Below are positions 1-7,943 of a stretch of DNA of 17,242 nucleotides, piece after piece (positions within the stretch are counted from its first letter, which is position 1; each line of letters opens with the position of its first letter). The notes under the pieces are model-generated. The model was not told where the DNA came from. It ran no database searches and saw only the letters and a list, made by a program, of their open reading frames with translations. The position numbers were made by a program, and so were the translations under genes. The stretch is from NCBI GenBank assembly GCA_017419465.1, contig JAFOLE010000258.1:1-17242 (forward strand), given 5' to 3'. This stretch comes from Solobacterium sp. (lineage in GTDB: Bacteria; Bacillota_I; Bacilli_A; Erysipelotrichales; Erysipelotrichaceae).

Positions 1-43
1 AAGTGGTCATTGGTAATCGTTCCTTTGTTTGTTTGAGCACTTA

Positions 44-64
44 CACTGTAACGATTTATCAGTG
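44..64. promoter_or_regulatory. Possible operator upstream of RiPP promoter
   Basis: An inverted repeat CACTG (44-48) and CAGTG (60-64), with an 11-base centre, ends 12 bases before the -35 box of the RiPP promoter. The position would suit an activator or repressor. The arms are only 5 bp, so chance is a real alternative, and no regulator gene is visible nearby. Confidence 0.25.
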
Positions 65-76
65 ACTTTTATATTC

Positions 77-104
77 TTGACTTATAGAACTTGACTTCTA
101 TATT
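77..104 (+). promoter_or_regulatory. Sigma-A-like promoter of the RiPP operon
   Basis: TTGACT (77-82) and TATATT (99-104) are separated by 16 bases, which predicts transcription starting near 111 and a leader of about 60 bases before the maturase. A second TTGACT at 91-96 has no matching -10. The boxes are read by eye; the start site is inferred. Confidence 0.6.
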
Positions 105-173
105 GCTATATTGAACGACCCATCAATTGGGCAGAAGGATCAAAAAAGAACTGTTTTATCAGGAGTGACTGCG

Positions 174-1631
174 ATGCGTGATGAAGGAAACAGACGAATA
201 TATATCCTGTCTCCGGCATATTGTCTGAGAGGATGGAAACTCCTGCCGTTCGGCATAACACAGGCCTTGGGGACGAATACTGAGTTTGTGGATAAGGAAA
301 CCTATGCGCTGATGCTGGACTGCGATGGCGAGACATTGATTGACTATGATGCGCTGAGTGAGAAACAGAAAGCCTGGTATGACTTCTGGGAAGAACAGAA
401 TGTCATACAGCGCTGTACGGAGAAGAAGCACCTTCTGCCGTATCAGGAATATAAAGCGTATGACTGCCGCTATAAATCTTCCATCAGCTGGTCCATTACC
501 GGAAAATGCAATTATTCCTGCAGGCACTGCTTTATGTCGGCACCGCACGCCTTAACCGGAGAACCGTCCTATGAACAGCTGATGACGATGCTGGACAGTT
601 TTGAGCGGTGCGGAATCCGAGGAATCGGGCTGACCGGCGGAGAACCGCTGATCCGGCCGGATTTCTGGCAGCTGGTTGATGAGATCCGAAAGCGGGATAT
701 GTTTATCACGACAATTTACTCCAACGGGAAACTCGTTGATGACCGCTTTATCGAAGAACTGGAAAAACGGGATCTTCATCCGGTTGTCCAGCTGAGTTTT
801 GACGGAGTCGGACACCATGATTGGATGCGGGGCGTAAAGGGTGCTGAACAGATCGCTGTGGTTGCTTTCCGGCGCTGTCAGAAACATGGCATTCGTACCT
901 CAGCATCCATGGCCATGTGCAGGGAAAGCGCCCCCAGCATACGGGAGACGGTAAAACTGCTCGCATCGGTCGGCTGCCCCAGTCTCAAGATTAACAATGC
1001 CTCACCGCAGGGAGAATGGAAGAACGAGCCGGAGCACTACCTCACCGATGCCGAAGCAAATCAGATTTATCTGGACTACATTCCGTACTTCTTTGAGGAC
1101 GGGGCTCCGCTCTCACTGGTTCTCGAAGGGCTCTTTCACTACAACACGGAAGAGAAGGTCGAACAGGGCATGTATGAAAAATGGATTCCCGAGGCAAACT
1201 TTGCGGATGCGCCGATGTGCGCGGTTGTCCGCCGCAGTATGTATGTCTCACCGGAGGGCAATGTGCTTCCGTGCATGTCGCTTGTCGCTACGCCGATTGA
1301 AAAGGAATTCCCGAATCTTCTGAATCAGCCCCTGGAAGAGATTCTCGATGACCCGTCGCATTACATGAGTGTGATCAATTTCCGGATTCAGGATTTTATG
1401 AATCACAATCCGGAGTGCAAGGAATGCGAGTACCGTGAAGCCTGCTGCGGAGGCTGCCGGGCTACCGCGCTGATCACCTCCCCGGATGATTATCTTGCAA
1501 GAGACATGAAAGCATGTGAATATTTCAGAGGCGGCTGGAAGAAGAAAAAAGAAGATGTCCTGCGGGCAATCGGACGGGAAGACCTTATTGTGAAAAGAAC
1601 ACCTGTGAAGTACACTGAAAACGGAAAATAA
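174..1631 (+). CDS. Radical SAM/SPASM peptide maturase (RiPP)
   Basis: Predicted cytoplasmic enzyme that uses S-adenosylmethionine and iron-sulfur clusters to modify the peptide encoded just downstream. I chose ATG 174 because AGGAG (161-165) lies 8 bases before it; an in-frame TTG at 111 has no such site. From this start the protein has 485 residues. Cys112, Cys116 and Cys119 form the CxxxCxxC radical SAM motif (CNYSCRHC), followed by a GGEPL motif typical of the SAM-binding region. The C-terminal SPASM-type cysteines are 349, 367, 415, 418, 424, 425, 428 and 448. Residues 1 to about 95 precede the barrel and look like an RRE/PqqD-type peptide-binding domain, which is inference. SPASM maturases next to Cys-rich precursors commonly make thioether (sactipeptide or ranthipeptide) links, but the chemistry cannot be read from sequence. 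The gene precedes its substrate gene by 17 bases. Confidence 0.9.
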   Translation: MRDEGNRRIYILSPAYCLRGWKLLPFGITQALGTNTEFVDKETYALMLDCDGETLIDYDALSEKQKAWYDFWEEQNVIQRCTEKKHLLPYQEYKAYDCRYKSSISWSITGKCNYSCRHCFMSAPHALTGEPSYEQLMTMLDSFERCGIRGIGLTGGEPLIRPDFWQLVDEIRKRDMFITTIYSNGKLVDDRFIEELEKRDLHPVVQLSFDGVGHHDWMRGVKGAEQIAVVAFRRCQKHGIRTSASMAMCRESAPSIRETVKLLASVGCPSLKINNASPQGEWKNEPEHYLTDAEANQIYLDYIPYFFEDGAPLSLVLEGLFHYNTEEKVEQGMYEKWIPEANFADAPMCAVVRRSMYVSPEGNVLPCMSLVATPIEKEFPNLLNQPLEEILDDPSHYMSVINFRIQDFMNHNPECKECEYREACCGGCRATALITSPDDYLARDMKACEYFRGGWKKKKEDVLRAIGREDLIVKRTPVKYTENGK

Positions 1632-1648
1632 CAGAAAGGACTTTGATC

Positions 1649-1930
1649 ATGACACCTGAAGAGAAGAAAAAACTGCTTGAATCCAAACTTTCCGATGAAG
1701 AACTGAAGGCCATCGGCGGCGGGGTGACAATCAATTGGCCGGCCGAGTGCGTGTCTACCGTAAAAGACGGAGAAAACTGTCCCTTTAACGATGCGTGTTA
1801 TTATCTGAACAACCAGTATACGCGCAGTTACAAGAAATATGGCTGCTCTGCGACCGCAACCGTGGGCGGCACCTGCGCGTCCAACGACAACTGCAGAACA
1901 TTTGAGATTGTGTATGACTGGGTATACTGA
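1649..1930 (+). CDS. Six-cysteine RiPP precursor, double-Gly-type leader
   Basis: Probable substrate of the upstream radical SAM enzyme. ATG 1649 is favoured over TTG 1643 because AGAAAGGA (1633-1640) sits 8 bases before it, giving 93 residues. Residues 1-25 are a charged helical leader ending LSDEELKAIGGG, like the Nif11/double-glycine leaders cut after Gly-Gly. The core (about 26-93) has cysteines at 34, 44, 50, 66, 76 and 82. They form two modules with the same spacing, C-x9-C-x5-C, each ending CxxNDxC (CPFNDAC at 44-50, CASNDNC at 76-82). The core is also rich in aromatics: Tyr51, 52, 57, 61, 64, 89, 93 and Trp30, 91. It is longer than many RiPP cores, so a small disulfide-bonded or metal-binding secreted protein is an alternative. 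Adjacency to the maturase favours RiPP. A strong terminator follows. Confidence 0.85.
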   Translation: MTPEEKKKLLESKLSDEELKAIGGGVTINWPAECVSTVKDGENCPFNDACYYLNNQYTRSYKKYGCSATATVGGTCASNDNCRTFEIVYDWVY

Positions 1931-1979
1931 TCCTGAATGCGCAGGAAGAGAGACCTGCAGAATATGCGACACAGAAGAG

Positions 1980-2012
1980 CAGAGTCCGTGTGGAACGGAT
2001 TCTGTTTTTTTC
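1980..2012 (+). terminator. Intrinsic terminator after RiPP precursor
   Basis: Ten-pair stem, 1980-1989 with 1995-2004 (one G-U pair), a 5-base loop, then seven T (2005-2011). It should end or attenuate transcripts of the maturase-precursor pair and keep the acetylation genes downstream at a lower level or separate. A smaller hairpin GCAGG/CCTGC (1941-1945, 1954-1958) precedes it. Confidence 0.8.
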
Positions 2013-2083
2013 TGTGAACCATATTTGCGGTCAATCCATACAGGATGCGGTGCGTCAGGGCAGGAAATCCGATATGATGGTGT

Positions 2084-2866
2084 ATGGTGAAGCCAAAGCA
2101 GAAATCGAAAAAGAAACCGCGCACGCTGAACCGTCTGATGCGGATCGCAGCGCTGATCATAACGATTGGGATGGCAGTCCTGTTCGGACTTGGGTTCCAT
2201 AGTTTTTTTGTGGTTCCGCCGCAGGCAAAAAAGGAAGCTGAAGAAATTGAACGAACTCTGAGGGAACAGCAGGAAGCGGAGGCGGAACGCAAGCGCCTCC
2301 TGCAGGAAGAAAGGGCACGCCAGGAAGCCGAACGGAAACGGAAGGAAGAAGAACTGGCAAAGTATCCGCTGAAGGCAATGTATGAGGATGCCGCAGAAAT
2401 GAACGTGGTCGGAATCGGAGATTCCGTCATGCTGGGGGCAGTGAATGCCCTGTATGAAGAATTCCCGAACGGCTATTTTGATGCGGTATTCGGACGGACC
2501 ATGTATGACGGAAAGAAGGTTACCTCATGGATGGCGGAACAGGGAACGCTTGGGGATGTCGTGGTATTCTCCCTTGGCACCAACTCCTATATTGAAGAAG
2601 CGGATGTCGAAGAACTGATCGGATACTGCGGGGACCGCCCGACGTTCTGGATGACCACCGTCGGAGTCTCGAATGATTCCAATGCGAAGACACGGGATGC
2701 CATCAGCCGGTATGAAAATGCCTTTATCATCGACTGGGAAAGCGAAGCCACAGAGCATCTCAGTACCTATATTCTTGCGGATGGTCTGCACCCTACGCCA
2801 GAGGGCGCAGCGGCCTATGCACAGCTGATCCATGACACGATCAATGAATGCGTGCTGAATAAATAA
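2084..2866 (+). CDS. Membrane-anchored SGNH hydrolase/acetyltransferase domain
   Basis: 260 residues. A basic N-terminus (1-20) leads to one membrane helix (about 21-45), a charged Glu/Arg/Lys-rich coiled coil (about 47-92) and an outward-facing SGNH domain (about 105-258). Visible SGNH blocks are GDS at 112-114 (nucleophile Ser114), Gly138, GTNS at 165-168 (Asn167) and DGLH at 233-236 (Asp233, His236). This matches the C-terminal domain of OatA-type enzymes, which transfer acetyl to peptidoglycan MurNAc. Here it is a separate protein, with the acyltransferase-3 partner next door (9 bases apart). The substrate could instead be another wall glycan. The Shine-Dalgarno site is weak (GGAAA about 17 bases upstream), so an in-frame alternative start is possible. 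A terminator lies between this gene and the RiPP precursor. Confidence 0.85.
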   Translation: MVKPKQKSKKKPRTLNRLMRIAALIITIGMAVLFGLGFHSFFVVPPQAKKEAEEIERTLREQQEAEAERKRLLQEERARQEAERKRKEEELAKYPLKAMYEDAAEMNVVGIGDSVMLGAVNALYEEFPNGYFDAVFGRTMYDGKKVTSWMAEQGTLGDVVVFSLGTNSYIEEADVEELIGYCGDRPTFWMTTVGVSNDSNAKTRDAISRYENAFIIDWESEATEHLSTYILADGLHPTPEGAAAYAQLIHDTINECVLNK

Positions 2867-2875
2867 CAGGTGACC

Positions 2876-3934
2876 ATGGGCAAACAGAGAGCGTCAAAAT
2901 CAAAACAGATCGTCGGACTGGATGGCCTGCGCACACTGGCAGCCGTCGGAGTCCTGCTCTTTCACATGTTTCCGCGCACGGTGAAGGGCGGATACTTCGG
3001 TGTCATCCTGTTTTTTGTGATCAGCGGATTTCTGACCGCATACAATGAGGTTCGCAAAGGCGGAACTCCGATTCCCGCGTATTACAAAAAACGCTTCTTC
3101 CGGATTTATCCGTCGCTGATCATCATGCTGTTTATCAGTGTGGAAGTCATCGCACTGATTGATAAATTCAAATTGCTGAATGTTCAGGAGGAAGTCGCCA
3201 GCGTTCTGTTTGCGTATAACAATTACTGGCAGATCTCCAAGAGTGCGGATTACTTTGCCAACCTGTCTGCCAACTCGGCATTTACGCATCTCTGGTATAC
3301 CTCCATCCTGATTCAGTTTGAACTGGCATGGCCGCTGCTGTACCGACTGTTCAAACATTTCAAACAGGGGCATACCATGTTTGGTATCCTGACCATTGTC
3401 TCCATGGCAGTGCTTCCGATCGCATCGCTTTCCGGAAGTATGTCACAGTCCATGCTTTACTACAGCACGCTGACCCGGATCCATGCGCTGTTCATCGGTG
3501 CCTGGCTTGGCTGGCAGCGCGCCCAGGCAGAAACGCACCATATCCGCAGAATGAAGCCGTTACCGGTACTGCTTATATCCGCAGGGTTTCTTGTCGGAAG
3601 TATTGTGATCTATGCAATTGCGGGCGGAGAAAACCTATGGGTATACCATTGGGGCATCGTGTTTTACGGGGTGCTTTGCGGACTGATCGTGCGGATGCTG
3701 AGTCATGCGGATGCGAAGGCCGGTGTGATTCTGGATTATCCAATCTGTCATTTTGTCAGTACCTACAGTTATGAAATCTACTTATGGCAGTATCCGGTGT
3801 TGTTTGCGGCCGGGCTGCTGAAACTGGAAAAGCACTATATCCTGCAGCTTCTGGTGATTCTGTTAGTCAGTGTCTGGAACCATGAAGTTCTGGCATTTGT
3901 ACAGCGGCTTTCGGCACGCCGGAAACGAAAGTAA
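2876..3934 (+). CDS. Acyltransferase 3 family membrane protein
   Basis: Integral membrane protein of 352 residues with about ten hydrophobic segments. Family marks are GLDGLR (14-19) followed by His30, FFVISGF (46-52) and the basic RFFRIYP (73-79). Acyltransferase-3 proteins carry acyl, usually acetyl, across the membrane to extracellular carbohydrate. In OatA this domain is fused to an SGNH domain; here the SGNH protein is the preceding gene, so the two probably work as a pair. ATG 2876 is chosen: AGGTGA (2868-2873) matches the anti-SD and would lie too close to the GTG at 2870. The acetyl acceptor (peptidoglycan, teichoic acid or polysaccharide) is not determined by sequence. Confidence 0.9.
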   Translation: MGKQRASKSKQIVGLDGLRTLAAVGVLLFHMFPRTVKGGYFGVILFFVISGFLTAYNEVRKGGTPIPAYYKKRFFRIYPSLIIMLFISVEVIALIDKFKLLNVQEEVASVLFAYNNYWQISKSADYFANLSANSAFTHLWYTSILIQFELAWPLLYRLFKHFKQGHTMFGILTIVSMAVLPIASLSGSMSQSMLYYSTLTRIHALFIGAWLGWQRAQAETHHIRRMKPLPVLLISAGFLVGSIVIYAIAGGENLWVYHWGIVFYGVLCGLIVRMLSHADAKAGVILDYPICHFVSTYSYEIYLWQYPVLFAAGLLKLEKHYILQLLVILLVSVWNHEVLAFVQRLSARRKRK

Positions 3935-3979
3935 GACAAACGAACCACAATGTATCTCAACACAAGAGGGGGAACGACA

Positions 3980-4570
3980 ATGAAAACCATGCTTGAAATC
4001 ATGACCTCACAGGAGGGCTACTGTAACCGGCATACCGACAATCCGTCACAGCTTCAGAAAAAGGCAAAGACGTTATGCTGGGAATATAATCAGACAAGCC
4101 CGGACGATGCGGAGCGGCGCGCCGAAATCCTGAAGGAACTGTTCGGAGACTGCCATCCGTTAACCTTTATTGAACCGAGTTTCCACTGCGACTACGGATT
4201 CAATATTCATACGCACGGACTTACCGTCATCAACTACAACTGTGTGATTCTCGACACCTCGCCGGTCAATATCGGTGCCAATGTCTTTATCGCGCCGGGC
4301 ACGGTCATTGCCTGTTCGGGACACGCGATCCTCTCAGAACAGCGCGCCGAAGGAATCGGCTCCTCTGCGCCGATTACAATCGGGAATGATGTCTGGATCG
4401 GCGCCAACTGCACGATTACCGCCGGGGTGACGATCGGGGACGGATCGATCATCGGTGCCGGAAGCGTTGTGACAAAGGATATTCCATCCGGCGTCATCGC
4501 CGTCGGCAATCCCTGCAAAGTCATGCGTAATGTTACAGAGAACGACCGATGTGAACCGCTGTCCTTCTGA
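3980..4570 (+). CDS. Maltose/galactoside-type sugar O-acetyltransferase
   Basis: 196 residues from ATG 3980, which has GAGGGGGA (3966-3973) 6 bases upstream; ATG 3950 would add ten residues and lacks a site. The N-terminal helical part (1-60) resembles the maltose acetyltransferase cap. Residues about 90-182 form a left-handed beta helix of hexapeptide repeats such as NIGANV, TIGNDV, WIGANC and TIGDGS. His115 in CSGHAI is at the position of the catalytic His of LacA. Family enzymes move acetyl from acetyl-CoA to sugar hydroxyls in the cytoplasm. Position after the split OatA-like pair (45-base gap) suggests an acetylation operon, but the sugar is unknown. Confidence 0.88.
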   Translation: MKTMLEIMTSQEGYCNRHTDNPSQLQKKAKTLCWEYNQTSPDDAERRAEILKELFGDCHPLTFIEPSFHCDYGFNIHTHGLTVINYNCVILDTSPVNIGANVFIAPGTVIACSGHAILSEQRAEGIGSSAPITIGNDVWIGANCTITAGVTIGDGSIIGAGSVVTKDIPSGVIAVGNPCKVMRNVTENDRCEPLSF

Positions 4571-4584
4571 CGAAAATAAAAGAA

Positions 4585-4647
4585 GAAAAACGGAACGCAA
4601 GTGCACGGGCAGGAACATCCGTGAACTTATGTTCCGTTTTCTTATTT
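4585..4647 (+). terminator. Intrinsic terminator after sugar acetyltransferase
   Basis: Long hairpin. ACGGAAC (4590-4596) pairs with GTTCCGT (4631-4637), and 4600-4608 pairs with 4619-4627 with one mismatch. It is followed by TTTTCTTATTT. The A-rich flank upstream complements part of the T-rich side, so it may act in both directions. It ends the acetylation operon. Confidence 0.8.
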
Positions 4648-4728
4648 GTGCTTATGGGTGCGCAGGACATGCGCGCAATGTTACGATAAAGAAAATGAAC
4701 AGTCCCTCTGGGAGGAAGGAGTACGACC

Positions 4729-5622
4729 ATGCGGAAACAATCATCCATCATCATCGGCTGTATGCGTCTTGCGGGCAAGACACCGGAAGAAATGGCGCGG
4801 TTCATCCATACGGCATCCGACTGCGGTCTCAGCTGGTATGACCATGCGGATATCTACGGACAGGGACAGAGTGAACGGGTATTCGGGGAAGCCCTTGCGC
4901 GGGACTCCTCGATTCGAAGGGAAGATCTGATCATTCAGTCCAAATGCGGGATATGCAAGGGATACTATGATCTCTCCAAAGAACATATCATCGAATCCGT
5001 GGAAGGCATCCTGACCCGCCTTAAGACGGATTATCTTGATATCCTCCTCCTGCATCGGCCCGATGCACTGGTGGAACCGGAAGAGGTCGCCGCCGCATTT
5101 GATGAACTGGAAGCCTCCGGCAAGGTGCGGGCATTCGGTGTCTCCAACCATAAGCCATCCCAGATCGAACTGTTAAAGAAATATGTCAGACAGGATCTGA
5201 TGTACAACCAGCTTCAGTTCTCGCTTGCGGTCTCCAATATGGTCGCAAACGGAATGGAAGTGAATATGGAAACCTCTGGTTCCTATGATCATGACGGCAG
5301 TGTGCTGGATTACTGCCGCATCCATGACATTACCATTCAGGCATGGTCACCGTTTCAGAAGCCGGGATGGAAAGGCGTGCTGATCGGCGATACCGAATAC
5401 GCAGAACTGAATCAGGTGCTGAATGAACTGTCCGTCACCTATGACTCCACACCGACAACCCTTGCGGCCGCCTGGATTCTCCGCCATCCGGCCGGGATCC
5501 AGATCATTACCGGCACCGCAAATGAAGACCGCTTACGGGAAATCAGTGCGGCGGAGTCCATTGAGCTCAGCCGCGAAGACTGGTACCGCATGTATCTTGC
5601 GGCCGGACATATTCTGCCATGA
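4729..5622 (+). CDS. Aldo/keto reductase, YdhF-like
   Basis: 297-residue soluble NAD(P)H-dependent oxidoreductase of the aldo/keto reductase superfamily, an (alpha/beta)8 barrel. The catalytic tetrad is visible: Asp38, Tyr43 (in DHADIYG), Lys72 (QSKCG) and His109 (LLLHRPD). SNH at 139-141 and the late ITGTAN segment fit the cofactor-binding side. Overall pattern is closest to the YdhF branch of predicted oxidoreductases; the natural carbonyl substrate is unknown. A strong Shine-Dalgarno run, GGAGGAAGGAG, occupies 4711-4721. Terminators on both sides make it a single-gene unit, so a link to the RiPP locus is only positional. Confidence 0.9.
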   Translation: MRKQSSIIIGCMRLAGKTPEEMARFIHTASDCGLSWYDHADIYGQGQSERVFGEALARDSSIRREDLIIQSKCGICKGYYDLSKEHIIESVEGILTRLKTDYLDILLLHRPDALVEPEEVAAAFDELEASGKVRAFGVSNHKPSQIELLKKYVRQDLMYNQLQFSLAVSNMVANGMEVNMETSGSYDHDGSVLDYCRIHDITIQAWSPFQKPGWKGVLIGDTEYAELNQVLNELSVTYDSTPTTLAAAWILRHPAGIQIITGTANEDRLREISAAESIELSREDWYRMYLAAGHILP

Positions 5623-5650
5623 AAAAGGCCTGCGGACGGCAGGTCTTTCA
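5622..5650. terminator. Bidirectional terminator between converging genes
   Basis: Ten-pair stem, 5624-5633 with 5639-5648 (one G-U pair), and a 5-base loop. On the minus strand it ends in TTTTT (5626-5622), serving the peptidase gene; on the plus strand the tail is only TCTTTC, so it is weaker for the reductase. It lies directly between the two convergent genes. Confidence 0.7.
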
Positions 5651-5675
5651 AATACGATCTGATCAATGCCGGGGA

Positions 5676-7784
5676 TTACCAGACAGCGATCCGGTCTTCC
5701 GGCGCAAGATACATTCCGTCACCTTCTTTGACATCGAAGGTTGTGTAGAATTCTTCAAACTGCTGAACCGTCGCATTGGTCCGCAGATAATGAAGCGGAT
5801 GGGAATCATAATTCAGATTGTTCTGTTCTGCTTCATAGGTGTTGATTCTTGACCAGTTCTGCGCGTAGGCCTTGAAGAACGCTTCATAGTCGAAGTTTTC
5901 TCTGGTCTTTGCCATTTCCAGCAGAACCTTCATTCCGCCCATATCCGCAATCGCTTCGGTCTGGATCTGACTTCCGCTGATCGGCTGGCCTTCCCAGGCA
6001 GTCATCTTGTCATAGTAGTCGATCAGACGCTGCGCCCGCTTCTGGAACGCTTCATAATCCGCATCGGTCCACCAGGAGGACAGATTTCCGTTCTTGTCAT
6101 ACTGGGCGCCGCTGGTATCGAAGGCATGGCTGATCTCATGGCCGATGATTGATCCGTAGGTGCCCATTAAGATTTCTTCCGGCTCGCCGGCTTCATAGAG
6201 CGGATCTCCGATCATGCCGAGGATCATGTTTATAGAATTGTCGGACGGGTTATAGTATGCGTTCGGCTCCAGGATATCGAAGTCCCAGATTTCCGGATCC
6301 ACTGTTCCGTTTGTTCTTGAGACATTGAGCTGTGTATTGTACATATCGATCGCTTTTCTGCACTCATAGTAGGAAAGACCTTCGAGATCAAGCTTGCTGT
6401 AATCTTCCCATTTGTTCGGATACAGGGCGTTGATGCGCAGATGATCCAGCTTTTCGACTGCCTTTTCCCGTGTCTCTTCCGACAGCCACTCTTCCTGTTC
6501 CAGCACAGTGCGGTAGGTATCCCGGATTTCCACGCAGAGATCCGTGATCTGCTGTTTCAGCTCTGACTGGTCATAGGAATCAAGATATGCCTGATCCATG
6601 GGGGCGGAAAGCTCACCGCGAACCATATCAAATGCGGCGACCTTGTCATCCTGGCGGCCGGTTGCGCCGGACTGGGCGTTGTCTGCGTCAATGGAAGCCT
6701 GATAGGCATCGCTGTCCAGCAGGTCAGCTGCGGTGACAACGGCTTTTACGATCATCAGGTTTTTGATCGCATCCAGGCGGTCTTCGGTATACAGCTCGTT
6801 AAGACGCTCGAGATATGCCGGATTCATCACCATGTATTCCTTTGCGCCGCCGAAGCCGCATCCATCCATGATGTCCAGCAGCGGGAACGCGGTCATCATC
6901 GCATCGACTTCTTCCGGTGTGCGGATGTTGTTGATGCGGGAACTGAAGTCCGGGCTGTACCGGTCTGTGACCGAATAACAGACATCCGCGACCTTTGCCT
7001 CGGATTCAATGGCCCGATCAAACATTTCCTTTGCCTGATCTTCCGTATAGCCAAGCCGTGAAAGCAGTGTCTTAACCAGCGTCATCTTTGCATTGTACTT
7101 CCGGTCGCCTGCCTCGGTGCGGGTCTGGTATTCCGACGGGTCGGATAAAAGCAGACTCATTTCCGCTACGACCGTCGCATATTTTGACGCATCGTTAAAC
7201 GATGTCATTGTGCCGCATCCAAACAGCGACGTAACGCCGAATGAGGCCTCGGGATCCGCAAGGAATGCGTTCATCTCCTCCAGAGAGGAAATGGCGCTGA
7301 CGCGGTCGATGATATCCTGCAGGGGCGTCAGACCGACTTCATCTCTTGCCTGCCAGTCCAGGAAGGCATTGTACAGTGTGCGGACCAGCTGCACATTATG
7401 GGAATCCGCATGATCCGTTCCCTCAAGCAGTGCGATCGCACGCTTGTCGAGATTGTCCTTTACCTGATCGAAGATGAGCAGGGCTGATTTTCCTTCCGGA
7501 AATTCCGAATTGACAAGCCAGTCTTTGTTTACCGAATAATACAGGTCCTCCTTCGGGGAGAGCGTGATATCCGCAGAGATGTTCTCCTTCAGATCAAAGT
7601 CGGTCCAGGGAGTTCCGCCCTGTCCGCGCACTGCGGCTGCCGGTTCTGTTTCCGGCTGTGCGGATGCCGCTGCGGTTTCTTCCGGGGCCGCTTCGGCTGC
7701 GGTGCCTTCTGACGTTGGCGTACCGCAGGCTGAGAAGAGAGATGCCGCAAGCAGAGCCACGGTCAAACGCTTCCATGCATTCAT
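5676..7784 (-). CDS. M13 family zinc metallopeptidase, lipoprotein
   Basis: 702 residues, normal length for the neprilysin/PepO (M13) family. A signal peptide ends in the lipobox LFSAC, with Cys20 as the likely lipid anchor, so it acts outside the membrane. A low-complexity Ala/Glu/Pro linker (about 22-55) follows. Catalytic marks are HEISH (His549, Glu550, His553), EAIAD with Glu610 as third zinc ligand and Asp614, the NAYYNP substrate-binding segment at 508-513, the DSHPLHYLR segment near 660-668, and the C-terminal Trp702 typical of the family. M13 enzymes cut oligopeptides; here it may feed on or turn over external peptides. Whether it trims the RiPP is untested speculation. An AAAGGA lies 12 bases before ATG 7784, a wide spacing. 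Confidence 0.93.
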   Translation of the reverse strand: MNAWKRLTVALLAASLFSACGTPTSEGTAAEAAPEETAAASAQPETEPAAAVRGQGGTPWTDFDLKENISADITLSPKEDLYYSVNKDWLVNSEFPEGKSALLIFDQVKDNLDKRAIALLEGTDHADSHNVQLVRTLYNAFLDWQARDEVGLTPLQDIIDRVSAISSLEEMNAFLADPEASFGVTSLFGCGTMTSFNDASKYATVVAEMSLLLSDPSEYQTRTEAGDRKYNAKMTLVKTLLSRLGYTEDQAKEMFDRAIESEAKVADVCYSVTDRYSPDFSSRINNIRTPEEVDAMMTAFPLLDIMDGCGFGGAKEYMVMNPAYLERLNELYTEDRLDAIKNLMIVKAVVTAADLLDSDAYQASIDADNAQSGATGRQDDKVAAFDMVRGELSAPMDQAYLDSYDQSELKQQITDLCVEIRDTYRTVLEQEEWLSEETREKAVEKLDHLRINALYPNKWEDYSKLDLEGLSYYECRKAIDMYNTQLNVSRTNGTVDPEIWDFDILEPNAYYNPSDNSINMILGMIGDPLYEAGEPEEILMGTYGSIIGHEISHAFDTSGAQYDKNGNLSSWWTDADYEAFQKRAQRLIDYYDKMTAWEGQPISGSQIQTEAIADMGGMKVLLEMAKTRENFDYEAFFKAYAQNWSRINTYEAEQNNLNYDSHPLHYLRTNATVQQFEEFYTTFDVKEGDGMYLAPEDRIAVW

Positions 7785-7877
7785 AGATTCTGTCCGTCCT
7801 TTCTTATTTCATTCGAAAATAGAAGCTGCTGTTTCATGGAGACGCCGGTTCAGTTTCAACAGAGCGCTCCTGTCTCA

Positions 7878-7883
7878 ATTATA
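7878..7883 (-). promoter_or_regulatory. Likely -10 box for the M13 peptidase gene
   Basis: A perfect TATAAT reads on the minus strand at 7883-7878, about 94 bases before the start codon. No good -35 stands at 16-18 bases; TTGAAG at 7911-7906 is 22 bases away. It may be a weak or activator-dependent promoter, or chance. Confidence 0.4.
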
Positions 7884-7911
7884 AGCCGCAACGGATAAGA
7901 CGTACCTTCAA

Positions 7912-7935
7912 TAAAAAACTCCGGAATTCCGGAGT
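7912..7935 (-). terminator. Terminator of MORN-repeat lipoprotein gene
   Basis: An 18-base perfect palindrome, ACTCCGGAATTCCGGAGT (7918-7935), lies just past the stop codon of the minus-strand gene ending at 7944. It is followed on that strand by TTTTT (7917-7913), giving a 7-pair stem with an AATT loop. Confidence 0.8.
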
Positions 7936-7943
7936 CTGTAAGA

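Noticed and set aside
1..76. Remnant of an upstream gene
   Set aside because: No supported reading frame or terminator could be seen; it looks like plain upstream promoter DNA.
1490..2200. Long minus-strand open frame (236 codons) across the end of the maturase and the precursor
   Set aside because: It is antisense to two well-supported genes and shows no recognisable domain or ribosome-binding site.
5622..5675. Possible small gene between the reductase and the peptidase
   Set aside because: The interval is 53 bases and holds only the shared hairpin.
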